Positions 49,728-58,554 of a stretch of 64,000 nucleotides of DNA are shown here, in pieces; the first letter of the stretch is position 1, and every line of letters begins with the position of its first letter. The translations under genes and the position numbers were made by a program. The stretch comes from CAVRQM01 sp963756975. GTDB taxonomy: Bacteria > Pseudomonadota > Alphaproteobacteria > Acetobacterales > Acetobacteraceae. The stretch spans positions 1,125,028 through 1,189,027 of the forward strand of contig CAVWPS010000001.1 of assembly GCA_963756975.1 (NCBI GenBank), written 5' to 3'. The notes beneath the pieces are model-generated. The model was given only the letters and a program-made list of their open reading frames with translations. It was not told the DNA's origin and made no database searches.

Positions 49728-51000
49728 TTGACCCCGGCGTCCGTCGACCCTGCTTGCGCGAGCCTCAGCGCCGACTGGCTCACCATCGTGCAGAGCGAGA
49801 TGCGGGCGCTGGCGGACGACCGGGAAGTGCGCGAGGCCCAGGCGGCGGCACTGGACCGGGTGCTGGATGATGGGCGCGGAGTTCTCGGCGAGCCAGTTCC
49901 CGGGCCCGATGCGGCGGCGCGGCCCGCGGCCGCTGGCCATGCACCTGGCGCACGCGACGGCCACGCGGATCGCGACAGCGCACGGCCCGATCTCCCCGCT
50001 GAAGGCTGACCCGGCGCTGATCGCGGGGATCGCCGCGTACCGGCGGCATCCGTTCGCGCGGACCCTGGTCGACCCGCCGGCGATCTGGACCGAGGGCGAT
50101 GCGCGATTGCTGGACTATTCCGCCGGGATTTCAGCGGGGCCGACGGTCTTGTTCGTCCCGAGCCTCATCAACCGTGCCTACGTGCTCGACTTGACCGAGG
50201 ACCGGTCCATGCTGCGCTGGTTCGCGGCATCCGGCATTCGCACGCTGCTGCTGGATTGGGGCTGGCCCGGGCGCGAGCGTGCGTGGACGCTGACCGACTA
50301 CATCGGAGGCCGGCTGGACCGCGCGATACATGCCGCCGGCGGCCCGGTGATCCTGGCCGGTTACTGCATGGGCGGGCTGCTGGCGCTGGCCGCCGGGCTG
50401 CGCCGTCCAGATTCCGTGCGAGGTGTCGCGTTCCTCGCCACACCGTGGGATTTTCACGCCGGCATCGATCCCGCCGGTTGGGCCGGCGTGGTTCCGGCAT
50501 TGGAGCCGCTGATGGCCTCGAGCGGGACGCTGCCGGTCGACGCGTTGCAGGCGATGCTGGCGCGCCCGACGCTCGAGGACGTCGCCGAACGCTACCGCGC
50601 GTTCGGTGCCGAGCCGCAGGATTCCGACCGCGCCCGGAATTTCGTGGCGCTGGAAGATTGGCTCGCGGACGGCATCCCCCTCGCCGCTCCCGTGGCGCGC
50701 GAAGTGCTCGGCGGCTGGTATGGCGACAACACGCCGATGAGGGGCCGCTGGCGGGTGGCCGACACCGTGGTCGATCCGGGAAGACTGGCGGTGCCCGCTT
50801 TCGTGGCGATCCCGGGGCGCGACCGTATCGTGCCGCCGGAATCGGCGCGGGCCTTGGCGGCGAAGCTGCCGAACGCGACCGTTCACGACGCCAAAGCGGG
50901 GCATGTCGGCATGGTCGCGGGCTCGCAAGCGGAAGCGCAACTTTGGACCCCGCTGCGCGAGTGGCTGCGGGCGTTGGCATCGGGGCTTAGCGCGCCCTAA
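49728..51000 (+). CDS. PHA-synthase-like alpha/beta hydrolase (PhaC-like, frameshifted)
   Basis: About 424 residues when TTG 49728 is used and the frame is moved near 49870, inside gatgatgggcgc; 1273 nt is 1 modulo 3. The lipase-box-like AGYCMGGLLALA has Cys (codon 50365-50367) in place of Ser, as in PHA synthases; GRDRIVPPESA supplies the aspartate and AGHVGM the histidine. The protein is closer to short class III-like PhaC than to the ~600-residue class I enzymes, so it may be a synthase or a related thiol acyltransferase. It is next to phaR and phaA. Confidence 0.78.
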
Positions 51001-51035
51001 ATATCTGGCAGAACAGAAACAACGGGAACGCCTCC

Positions 51036-52208
51036 ATGGAAGACATCGTCATCGTCGCCGCCCAGCGCACGCCGGTCGGAAGCTTCAACGGCGCGTTCGC
51101 CGCGACCCCGGCGCACCTGCTCGGCACGGTCGCGATCCGGGCCGCCCTGGCCGCCGCCGGGCTCGAGCCGGGCGAGGTCGACGAGGTGATCCTTGGGCAG
51201 GTGCTGACCGCCGCACAGGGGCAGAACCCGGCGCGGCAGGCCGCCATCGCCGCCGGCGTGCCCGAGGGCCGGACCGCGTTCGGGATCAACCAGGTGTGCG
51301 GCTCCGGCCTGCGGACGGTGGCATTGGCCGCGAACCAGATCCGTGCCGGCGAGGCGGCGATCGTGGTCGCCGGTGGCCAGGAGAGCATGAGCCTGGCCCC
51401 GCACGCGGCGCATCTTCGCCAGGGCACCAAGATGGGCGACCTGTCGATGGTCGACACCATGATCAAGGACGGCCTGTGGGACGCCTTCAACGGCTACCAC
51501 ATGGGCAACACCGCCGAGAACGTCGCGCGCGAGCATCAGGTGACGCGCGAGATGCAGGACGAACTGGCGCTGCGGAGCCAGACCCGCGCCGCCGCCGCCC
51601 GCGCCGCGGGCCGGTTCCGCGACGAGATCGCGCCGGTGACGGTCAAGGGCCGCAAGGGCGAGACCGTGGTCAGCGACGACGAGCACATCCGCCCCGACAC
51701 GTCGGCCGAGATCCTGGCGAAGCTGAAGCCGGCGTTCGACAAGGCGGGGTCGGTCACGGCGGGCAACGCGAGCGGGTTGAACGACGGGGCGGCGGCGATC
51801 GTCGTGATGTCGGCCGCCGAGGCGAACCGTCGCGGCCTGACGGTGCTGGCGCGGATCGCGAGTTTCGCGACCGCCGGCGTCGATCCGAAGGTGATGGGCA
51901 CCGGCCCGATCCCGGCCAGCCGCCGCGCGCTGGAGCGGGCCGGCTGGACCGCCGCCGACCTCGATCTGATCGAGGCCAACGAGGCGTTCGCGGCACAGGC
52001 GTGCGCGGTCAACCAGCAGATGGGTTTCGACCCGGAGCGGACCAACGTGAACGGCGGCGCGATCGCGCTCGGCCACCCGATCGGTGCCTCGGGCGGGCGG
52101 GTGCTGACGACCTTGCTGCACGAGATGAAGCGCCGCGATGCCCATAAAGGTCTGGCGACGCTGTGCATCGGCGGAGGCATGGGGGTCGCCATGTGCGTCG
52201 AGCGTTGA
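51036..52208 (+). CDS. phaA: Acetyl-CoA C-acetyltransferase (PhaA/AtoB)
   Basis: A 390-residue biosynthetic thiolase that condenses two acetyl-CoA to acetoacetyl-CoA, the first step of PHB synthesis. Nucleophile C88 is in NQVCGSGLRT, the catalytic H346 in GGAIALGHPIGASG and the proton donor C376 in LCIGGGMG. Length and context (downstream of phaC-like, 3 kb before phaB) are as expected. Confidence 0.96.
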   Translation: MEDIVIVAAQRTPVGSFNGAFAATPAHLLGTVAIRAALAAAGLEPGEVDEVILGQVLTAAQGQNPARQAAIAAGVPEGRTAFGINQVCGSGLRTVALAANQIRAGEAAIVVAGGQESMSLAPHAAHLRQGTKMGDLSMVDTMIKDGLWDAFNGYHMGNTAENVAREHQVTREMQDELALRSQTRAAAARAAGRFRDEIAPVTVKGRKGETVVSDDEHIRPDTSAEILAKLKPAFDKAGSVTAGNASGLNDGAAAIVVMSAAEANRRGLTVLARIASFATAGVDPKVMGTGPIPASRRALERAGWTAADLDLIEANEAFAAQACAVNQQMGFDPERTNVNGGAIALGHPIGASGGRVLTTLLHEMKRRDAHKGLATLCIGGGMGVAMCVER

Positions 52209-53605
52209 AGCCGTCGACCCGCCACGCGGACCTCGGCGGAGATTTTTACGACGTCGTCGAGCCGGCGCGGTTTCCGAAGGCGGTGCTGCGCTGGCGGAAC
52301 GACCGGTGGGCGCGGCGCGTCGGGCTCGGTGGGCTGTCGGACGCGGAGTGGATCGCGCATTTCGGCCGGTTCGAGCCGTTGCCGGGCAGTTTCGAGCGGC
52401 CGCTGGCGTTGCGGTATCACGGCCACCAGTTCCGCTCGTACAACCCCGACCTCGGCGACGGGCGCGGCTTCCTGTTCGCGCAACTGCACGATCTGGCGGA
52501 CGACCGATTGCTCGACCTCGGCACCAAGGGCAGCGGCCGGACGCCGTGGTCGCGCGGCGGCGATGGGCGGCTGACGCTCAAGGGCGGCATGCGGGAGTTG
52601 CTGGCGACCGAGATGCTGGAGGCGCTCGGCGTCGACACGTCGAAGACGTTCAGCCTGATCGAGACCGGGGAGGAGTTGCAGCGGGGCGACGAGCCCTCCC
52701 CCACCCGCTCCGCCGTGCTGGTGCGGCTGAACCACTCGCATATCCGCATCGGCAGCTTTCAGCGGCAGGCCGCGCTGGCGGATGTCGACGCGACGCGGCG
52801 GCTGATGGACCACGCGATCACGACGTACATGCCGTCCGTCTGGCGGGACGACACGGCCGACCGCGCGACGGCGTTCCTGACCGAGGTTTCGGCGCGCGTG
52901 GCACGGACCGGGGCGGCGTGGATGGCGGCCGGGTTCGTCCACGGCGTGCTGAACACGGACAACATCAACGTCACCGGCGAGAGCTTCGATTACGGCCCGT
53001 GGCGGTTCCTGCCCACATTCGATCCCGGCTTCACCGCCGCCTATTTCGACCATCAGAGCCTGTACGCCTACGGCCGGCAGCCGGGCACGCTGCTGTGGAA
53101 CCTGGTCCGGCTCGCCGAATGCCTGTTGCCGCTGGCCTCGCAACCGGCGCTGGAGGCGGCGCTCGATCTGTTCCGGCCCGCGTACGAGGCCGCGTTGCGG
53201 GAGGCGACGTTGCGCCGCCTCGGGCTGGACAGCGCGGGAGCGGACGCCGATCAGGCGCTGGTCGAGGGCTGGGGCGGTTTTCTGGAACGGAGCCGGGTGG
53301 CGTTCGAGCAGGCGATGTTCGATTGGCGCGGCGGCATGGCGAGTGCCGGGCGCGCGGCAAGCAGCCCGTCGGCCGAGGCTTACGCGGCCGGCGACGTGGC
53401 CGCGCTGTTCGAGGCGCACACGGCGGCGGCCAGCGCGAACCTGGATCACCCGTACTTCGCCGGCCGCACGCCCTGCACGATGCTGGTCGACGACGTCGAG
53501 GCTCTGTGGACGCCGATCGCGGAGCGCGACGACTGGAGCCCGCTCGCCGAAAAGCTCGGCCGGATCGCGGCGATGTCCGAGGCCTACGGCACCCGGATCG
53601 TCTGA
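52193..53605 (+). CDS. selO: Protein adenylyltransferase SelO (YdiU/UPF0061)
   Basis: A 470-residue pseudokinase-fold enzyme that AMPylates proteins in redox stress. Signatures are ALRYHGHQFRSYNPDLGDGR, LDLGTKGSGRTPWSRGGDGR, LNHSHIRIGSFQ and HGVLNTDNINVTGESFDYGP with the metal-binding Asn/Asp. Start GTG 52193 and TTG 52205 (which would overlap the phaA stop) are both possible. It lacks the terminal selenocysteine region, like most bacterial forms. It overlaps the next gene (TGATG). Confidence 0.94.
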   Translation: MRRALKPSTRHADLGGDFYDVVEPARFPKAVLRWRNDRWARRVGLGGLSDAEWIAHFGRFEPLPGSFERPLALRYHGHQFRSYNPDLGDGRGFLFAQLHDLADDRLLDLGTKGSGRTPWSRGGDGRLTLKGGMRELLATEMLEALGVDTSKTFSLIETGEELQRGDEPSPTRSAVLVRLNHSHIRIGSFQRQAALADVDATRRLMDHAITTYMPSVWRDDTADRATAFLTEVSARVARTGAAWMAAGFVHGVLNTDNINVTGESFDYGPWRFLPTFDPGFTAAYFDHQSLYAYGRQPGTLLWNLVRLAECLLPLASQPALEAALDLFRPAYEAALREATLRRLGLDSAGADADQALVEGWGGFLERSRVAFEQAMFDWRGGMASAGRAASSPSAEAYAAGDVAALFEAHTAAASANLDHPYFAGRTPCTMLVDDVEALWTPIAERDDWSPLAEKLGRIAAMSEAYGTRIV

Positions 53606-54315
53606 TGGACCTCAAGGAGGCCGACCTGGTCGCCGACGCGGCCCGGCACTGGTATTATCGCGCCAAGACGGCCGCGATGCTGCGCCTGCTCGACGCGGAA
53701 CCGGCATCCGACATTTTGGACGTGGGAGCCGGATCGGGGCTGTTCAGCAGGGCGATGCTGCGCCGGACCAATGCGGCGCGCGCCGTCTGTGTCGATCCCG
53801 GCTACCCGGCCGACCGCGACGACCGCGAGCACGGCAAACCGCTGCTGTTCCGGCGCGAGATCGGCCCGTCCGCCGCCGATCTGGTGCTGATGATGGATGT
53901 GCTCGAACACGTGCCCGACGATCGCGGGCTGGTCGCGAGCTACGTGGCGCGGGTCGCGTCCGGCACCCGGTTTCTGGTCACCGTGCCGGCGTTCGGATGG
54001 ATGTGGAGCGGGCACGACGTCCGGCTGGAACATTTCCGCCGCTACACGCTGCGCGAGATCGAGCGGGCGCTGGTCGCGGCCGGTTTGCGCGTGACCCTCG
54101 GCTGTTATTTCTACGCGGGCGTCCTGCCAATCGCTGCGCTGAGCCGCAAGCTCGGCCACCTTCTGCGACCGCGCGCGGCGGCGCGCAGCCAGATGGCGGA
54201 CCTGCCCGCGCCGGTGTCAGCCGTGCTGTCCGCGATCTGCGGCGCCGAACTCAGGCTGATGCGGCACAACCGCCTGGGCGGGCTCAGCGCCTGCGTGGTC
54301 GCCGTAAAACCCTGA
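53605..54315 (+). CDS. Class I SAM-dependent methyltransferase
   Basis: A 236-residue methyltransferase with motif I DILDVGAGSGLFS (36-48) and post-motif DLVLMMDVLEHVPDD, followed by RRYTLREIERALVAAGL typical of this group of uncharacterised enzymes near lipid-carrier glycosyltransferases. It has a C-terminal hydrophobic patch. Its last 99 nt overlap the convergent glycosyltransferase gene. Confidence 0.85.
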   Translation: MDLKEADLVADAARHWYYRAKTAAMLRLLDAEPASDILDVGAGSGLFSRAMLRRTNAARAVCVDPGYPADRDDREHGKPLLFRREIGPSAADLVLMMDVLEHVPDDRGLVASYVARVASGTRFLVTVPAFGWMWSGHDVRLEHFRRYTLREIERALVAAGLRVTLGCYFYAGVLPIAALSRKLGHLLRPRAAARSQMADLPAPVSAVLSAICGAELRLMRHNRLGGLSACVVAVKP

Positions 54316-55260
54316 CGGCAGCACGCGCTCCAGCAGATACAGCGGCCGGTGCTTGGTCTCGTTGAACACGCGGCCGACGTATTCGCCCAGGATGCCGAGC
54401 GTCATGAGCTGCACGCCGCCCATGAACAGCACGACCGTCATCAGGCTCGGGTAGCCGGGCACGCTGGTCCCCATGACGATGGTGTGCGCGATCAGGAACA
54501 CGCCGTAGACCAAGGCGAGCAGTGCCGCGAACAGGCCGACATAGGTCGCGATCCGGAGCGGCGCGGTGGTGAACGAGGTGATGCCCTCGAGTGCGAGGTT
54601 CCAAAGCTTCCAATACGACCACGAACTGCTGCCCGCCTCGCGCGCCGCGCGGTCGTACGGGACGGCGATCGAGGGGAAGCCGACCCAGGCGAAGATGCCC
54701 TTCATGAAGCGGTGGTGTTCGCGCAACGTCAGCACGGCGTCGGTCGCGCGGCGGCTCATCAGCCGGAAATCACCGACGTCGCGCGGCAGCCGGACGCCGC
54801 CGACCCGCGACATCAGCCGGTAGAACCCGCGCGCGGTGGCGCGCTTCAGCCAGCCATCGCCGTCGCGCCGCCGCCGCTGCGCGTAGACGACATCGTATCC
54901 CTCGCGCCAATGGGCCACGAGTTGGGGGATCAGCTCCGGCGGGTCCTGCAGATCGGCGTCGATCACGATCACCGCGTCGCCCCGCGCGTGGTCGAGCCCG
55001 GCGGTCAGCGCCGCCTCCTTGCCGAAATTGCGCGACAGGTTGACCACCGCCATCCTCGGGTCGGCGTCGCGCAGGCGCTGCATCACGCCGAGCGTCGCGT
55101 CGGTGCTGCCGTCGTTGACGCAGACCAGTTCCCACGACAGACCGAGGCCGTCCATCACGGCGCCGAGCCGGGCGTGCAGGATGGGCAGCCCGTCGGCCTC
55201 GTTGTGGCAAGGCACCACCACGGACAGCACCGGACCGGCCACGGGAGCGCTCGAACCCAT
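54217..55260 (-). CDS. Polyprenyl-phosphate glycosyltransferase, GT2 family (GtrB/ArnC-like)
   Basis: A 347-residue membrane glycosyltransferase with GT-A motifs VVVPCHNEADG (15-24), VNDGSTD (48-54) and DADLQDPPE (101-109). Two C-terminal membrane helices follow (about 235-300). Such enzymes load a sugar on undecaprenyl phosphate for modification of surface polysaccharide. ATG 55260 is preferred to an in-frame ATG at 55296. The convergent overlap with the methyltransferase suggests they share a pathway only if coexpressed, which is not shown. Confidence 0.9.
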   Translation of the reverse strand: MGSSAPVAGPVLSVVVPCHNEADGLPILHARLGAVMDGLGLSWELVCVNDGSTDATLGVMQRLRDADPRMAVVNLSRNFGKEAALTAGLDHARGDAVIVIDADLQDPPELIPQLVAHWREGYDVVYAQRRRRDGDGWLKRATARGFYRLMSRVGGVRLPRDVGDFRLMSRRATDAVLTLREHHRFMKGIFAWVGFPSIAVPYDRAAREAGSSSWSYWKLWNLALEGITSFTTAPLRIATYVGLFAALLALVYGVFLIAHTIVMGTSVPGYPSLMTVVLFMGGVQLMTLGILGEYVGRVFNETKHRPLYLLERVLPSGFYGDHAGAEPAQAVVPHQPEFGAADRGQHG

Positions 55261-55369
55261 GTCGCCTCCATACGAGGTCGGCCGGGCTTTGCCCATCCGA
55301 TCCCGCGCGCGCTACCGTCCCGGACGCCGGTCAACGGCGAGGCGTCAATCGGGACAGGGGACGACGGGC

Positions 55370-56092
55370 ATGGGCAAGGTTGCTTTGGTGACGGGCGGCA
55401 CGCGCGGGATCGGGGCCGATATCAGCCGGCACCTGAAAGCCGCCGGCCGCACGGTGGTGGCGAGCTACGCCGGCAACGACGCGGCGGCCGAGGCGTTTTC
55501 CCGGGAGACCGGGATCGCGACGATGCGGTTCGACGCGGCCGATTTTTCCGCCTGCGAACGCGCCGTCGCCGAAATTTCGGCGGCGCACGGGCCGGTCGAA
55601 ATCCTGGTCAACAACGCCGGCATCACCCGCGACGCGACGCTGGCCAAACTCAGCCGCGACATGTGGGACGCGGTGATCGACACCAACCTCGGCAGCTGTT
55701 TCAACCTGTGCAAACTCACGTTCGACGCGATGCGCGCGGCGAAGTTCGGCCGCATCGTCAACATCGGCAGCATCAACGGCCAGGCGGGACAGTACGGGCA
55801 GGTCAACTACGCCGCCGCGAAATCCGGCATTCACGGGTTCACCAAGGCGCTGGCACAGGAAGGGGCGCGGTTCGGCATCACCTGCAACGCGATCGCGCCC
55901 GGTTACGTCGACACCGACATGGTGCGCGCCGTCCCGCCCGACGTGCTCACGAAGATCATCGCGCGCATCCCGGTCGGGCGGCTCGGCAAGGCCGACGACA
56001 TCGCGCGCGGCGTGGTGTTCCTGACCGCCGACGACGCGGACTTCATCACCGGCAGCACGCTGTCGATCAATGGCGGTCAGCACATGTATTGA
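55370..56092 (+). CDS. phaB: Acetoacetyl-CoA reductase (PhaB)
   Basis: A 240-residue NADPH-dependent SDR. The cofactor motif is TGGTRGIG (8-15), NNAG at 81-84, and the catalytic triad S134, Y147, K151 lies in NIGSINGQAGQYGQVNYAAAK. The NGQ-GQ-GQ-NY pattern is characteristic of PhaB, which makes (R)-3-hydroxybutyryl-CoA for PHB. It is separated from phaA by three unrelated genes, but the set phaR/phaC-like/phaA/phaB is within 7.3 kb. Confidence 0.94.
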   Translation: MGKVALVTGGTRGIGADISRHLKAAGRTVVASYAGNDAAAEAFSRETGIATMRFDAADFSACERAVAEISAAHGPVEILVNNAGITRDATLAKLSRDMWDAVIDTNLGSCFNLCKLTFDAMRAAKFGRIVNIGSINGQAGQYGQVNYAAAKSGIHGFTKALAQEGARFGITCNAIAPGYVDTDMVRAVPPDVLTKIIARIPVGRLGKADDIARGVVFLTADDADFITGSTLSINGGQHMY

Positions 56093-56192
56093 CCGGCGCA
56101 AGTCGGACGGCACGAACGCCGAGACGATCAAGACCCTCGGCTAGGCGCTGTCCCCGGCCGCCGAACAGGATCGATCGCGTCGAGAATCGTCC

Positions 56193-56381
56193 CTAGAGCG
56201 GGCGGGCCTCGTCCGGCAGCATGATCGGGATGCCGTCGCGGATCGGAAACGCGAGCCGGGCGGCATCCGAAATCAACTCGCCGGCCGCCTCGTCGTATCG
56301 AAGCTTCTGCTTCGTGACGGGGCAGACGAGCACGTCGAGAAGCCGGGGATCGAGGAGAAGCCGGGGATCGAGCGCGCTCAA
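56193..56381 (-). CDS. Trm112 family protein
   Basis: A 62-residue protein with the bacterial Trm112/YcaR pattern LLDVLVCPVTKQKL ... LISDAARLAFPIRDGIPIMLPDEAR. The archetypal Trm112 stabilises methyltransferases; the bacterial role is unknown. The N-terminus carries a duplicated LDPRLL caused by an 18-bp tandem repeat. Its ATG overlaps the stop of the LON-domain gene. Confidence 0.9.
   Translation of the reverse strand: MSALDPRLLLDPRLLDVLVCPVTKQKLRYDEAAGELISDAARLAFPIRDGIPIMLPDEARPL
56337..56372. repeat. Perfect 18-bp tandem duplication in the Trm112 gene
   Basis: gagaagccggggatcgag occurs at 56337-56354 and again at 56355-56372. It is in frame (6 codons) and yields the doubled LDPRLL near the N-terminus of the Trm112-like protein, outside the conserved region, so it should be harmless. 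Confidence 0.9.
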
Positions 56382-57013
56382 CTCGCGCGCTGGCGGTCGC
56401 CGCCCTGGTCGTAGGCGTCGATCCGCAGCAGCGAGAGCAGCACCTGCGCCCGGTCCGCCGGCGTGTCCGCTTCCAGCAACGCCTGCTTCTCCGCGGGCTC
56501 GAACGGACAGACCATCGCGAGCGTCACGATCAGCGCGTCGTCCTCCATCTGTTCGATGGCGTCCCAGTTCGCGTCGAAGCCGCGGGTATGGAAATAGCCG
56601 CGCAACGCCTCGAGCAGTTCCGCGCGGTCGAACCCGGAGCCGCCGCCCGGCAAATCCAGATCGTCGGCGAACCGGGATGTGTCGACGCGAACGCGCCGGT
56701 ACCCCCGGCGCATCTCGATTTCGGCGTCGATCGCGAACCGGCTGATGCCGAGCAAGGTGATCAGGACGCGGCCGTCATCGGTCTCGCTGAAGCTCACGAT
56801 CCGGCCGATGCAGCCGACGCCGTAGAGCGCGGGACCGTTCGGCCCGGCGGGCACGTTCGGATTGGTCTGTCCCATTCCGATCAGCCGTCCAGCGGCGAGG
56901 CTGTCCTCGACCATGGCGAGGTATCGCGGCTCGAAGATGTTAAGCGGCAGCCGCCCGTGCGGCAGCAGCAGAGCGCCGTCGAGCGGGAAGACCGGGATGG
57001 TGTCGCCGCTCAT
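56378..57013 (-). CDS. LON peptidase substrate-binding domain protein
   Basis: A 211-residue protein consisting of the Lon N-terminal (substrate-binding) domain alone, without AAA or protease parts: IPVFPLDGALLLPHGRLPLNIFEPRYLAM and GCIGRIVSFSETDDGRVLITLLGISRF. Stand-alone Lon-N proteins are common in alphaproteobacteria; the role may be adaptor-like. It lies between thioredoxin and Trm112 genes on the minus strand with close spacing. Confidence 0.92.
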   Translation of the reverse strand: MSGDTIPVFPLDGALLLPHGRLPLNIFEPRYLAMVEDSLAAGRLIGMGQTNPNVPAGPNGPALYGVGCIGRIVSFSETDDGRVLITLLGISRFAIDAEIEMRRGYRRVRVDTSRFADDLDLPGGGSGFDRAELLEALRGYFHTRGFDANWDAIEQMEDDALIVTLAMVCPFEPAEKQALLEADTPADRAQVLLSLLRIDAYDQGGDRQRAS

Positions 57014-57020
57014 GTCCGGG

Positions 57021-57983
57021 TCAGGCGAACAGCAATGTCGACAGCTTACGGCGCGCGGTCATGGTGGCCGCGTCGTCGAACCCCCACGCCTCGAAAAAGC
57101 GCAGCAACTGCAGCCGGGCGGCTCCGTCGTTCCAGGTCCTGTCCCGCCGGATGATGTCGAGCAGCGCGTCCGCCGCCTCCGCCCGGCGATCGGTCGCGTT
57201 CAGCGCGGTCGCGAGGTCGTAGCGGGCCTCATGGTCGGCCGGATCGGCCGCCAGACGCGCCTGCAACGCCGTGAGCTGGCCCTGCGCCACGCGGCCTTCG
57301 GCGGCGAGCGTCAGGGCGGCGCGGGCACCCGAAATCTCGGCGTGCTCGGCGATCGCGGAGGGCACCTCGGCCAGCGCCGCCATGGCCTGCTCGTCCTCGC
57401 CCATCGCCAGCAGCGCGCGCACGAGGCCACCATAGGCCTCCGGGTTTTCGGGCTCGGCCTGCAGGACGGCCGAGAACAGCTCGGCCGCGTCCTGCGGCTG
57501 CCCATCGTCGAACGCCGCGCGCGCCTCGGCCAGCAGGTCCGTCGTGGGCATCGTGCCGCCGCCGAGCTTCAGCAGCGCCTCGACGAACCGCTTGATGTCG
57601 CTCTCCGGCAGCGCGCCCTGAAACAGGTCGGCGATCTGCCCCTTCCAGAACGCGGCCACGGTGGGCACCGACTGCATCGGCAAGCCGAGCTGGGCGAGTT
57701 GCTGAACCAGCGCCCGGTTCTGGTCGATGTCGATCTTGACCAGCTTGACCCGGCCGCCCGCCGCCCGAACCACCCGCTCCAGCGCCGGCGTGAGGGTCTT
57801 GCACGGGCCGCACCAGGTCGCCCAGAAATCGACGATCACGGGGATGTCGCGCGACGCCTCGACCACGTCGGCCATGAAGGTCGCCTCGGACCCGTCGACG
57901 ATCATGGGGTCGGAGCCCGCCGCCGGCACAGTGGCCGCTGCGGCCGCCGCCGCGGGTCGTTTCTGTCCGATCAGATAGTCCAT
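57021..57983 (-). CDS. Thioredoxin-TPR protein (CnoX/YbbN-like)
   Basis: A 320-residue protein with a thioredoxin domain carrying an intact WCGPC (57-61) in VDFWATWCGPCK, followed by three or four TPR-like helical pairs (LFSAVLQAEPENPEAYGGLVRALL, AALTLAAEGRVAQGQLTALQ). The layout is that of CnoX/YbbN chaperedoxins, which hold unfolded proteins and work with chaperonins. The CxxC pair is present, unlike E. coli YbbN, which has SxxC. It is 7 nt upstream of the LON-domain gene. Confidence 0.9.
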   Translation of the reverse strand: MDYLIGQKRPAAAAAAATVPAAGSDPMIVDGSEATFMADVVEASRDIPVIVDFWATWCGPCKTLTPALERVVRAAGGRVKLVKIDIDQNRALVQQLAQLGLPMQSVPTVAAFWKGQIADLFQGALPESDIKRFVEALLKLGGGTMPTTDLLAEARAAFDDGQPQDAAELFSAVLQAEPENPEAYGGLVRALLAMGEDEQAMAALAEVPSAIAEHAEISGARAALTLAAEGRVAQGQLTALQARLAADPADHEARYDLATALNATDRRAEAADALLDIIRRDRTWNDGAARLQLLRFFEAWGFDDAATMTARRKLSTLLFA

Positions 57984-58113
57984 GCAGCCGCCTCCGCCGT
58001 GTCGCCCATCCGACGGTAGATGATACGCAGCGGTCACGGGACAAGTCGCCGAAAACCCGCGCCGTCACCGGCTTGCAACGGAGGCCGAAGCCGCTTATTC
58101 GGTCCGGCGGAGC

Positions 58114-58188
58114 GCGGGCGTAGCTCAGGGGTAGAGCACAACCTTGCCAAGGTTGGGGTCGAGGGTTCGAATCCCTTCGCCCGCTCCA
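58114..58188 (+). tRNA. tRNA-Gly (anticodon GCC)
   Basis: A complete cloverleaf: acceptor gcgggcg (58114-58120) pairs with cgcccgc (58178-58184), the D-arm has gctcaggggtagagc, the anticodon arm is aaccttgccaaggtt with gcc as anticodon, and the T-arm has gggttcgaatccc. The discriminator is T and CCA is encoded (58186-58188). The accessory region begins right after it, making the 3' end a candidate integration site. Confidence 0.97.
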
Positions 58189-58554
58189 GATTTTCGTAAT
58201 AGATTAATATGTTAGGGTCGGCATATTCCTGGCGGCAACTGCCTCGGGCAGTTTGGTCAACACCTGGTCATCACGGGGGAGTGGGTGCGCCGCCCTTCAT
58301 GGTGATACATCCCTTGGACGGAATTGGCTCCTTGCTGTGCTCCAATCTCGTCTGGTCACTGGGGGCAAATGGTTCGGAAGCATTGGCTCAGTTTGAGAGC
58401 GTGCACGCCTAACTCGCGCACTGCAGAGCCTCACCACACAGTTTGATAATGTTCCCGCTCAGCTTACGCTCGCCCGCAGCTTAACCGCAGGCGCGTCTAC
58501 AATAGTGTAGGATATCCTACTGCCGCACCTTGATGCGCGCCGGCCAGGGCAAAC
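58189..58554. other. Non-coding spacer after tRNA-Gly with a 14-bp palindrome
   Basis: About 366 nt of lower GC without a supported gene; a 67-codon frame at 58209-58412 has no recognisable features. No integrase, no second copy of the tRNA 3' end and no terminator were seen. It contains the perfect palindrome gtaggatatcctac at 58507-58520, 35 nt beyond the stop of the ImmA/IrrE gene. Confidence 0.6.

Noticed and set aside
1..58000. Long antisense frames, for example 787-1965, 2805-4235 and 45457-46869
   Set aside because: They are Arg/Ala/Pro-rich, have no domain motifs and lie opposite well supported genes; they are products of high GC.
58209..58412. 67-codon frame after the tRNA
   Set aside because: No ribosome-binding site, no motif, atypical composition; treated as spacer.
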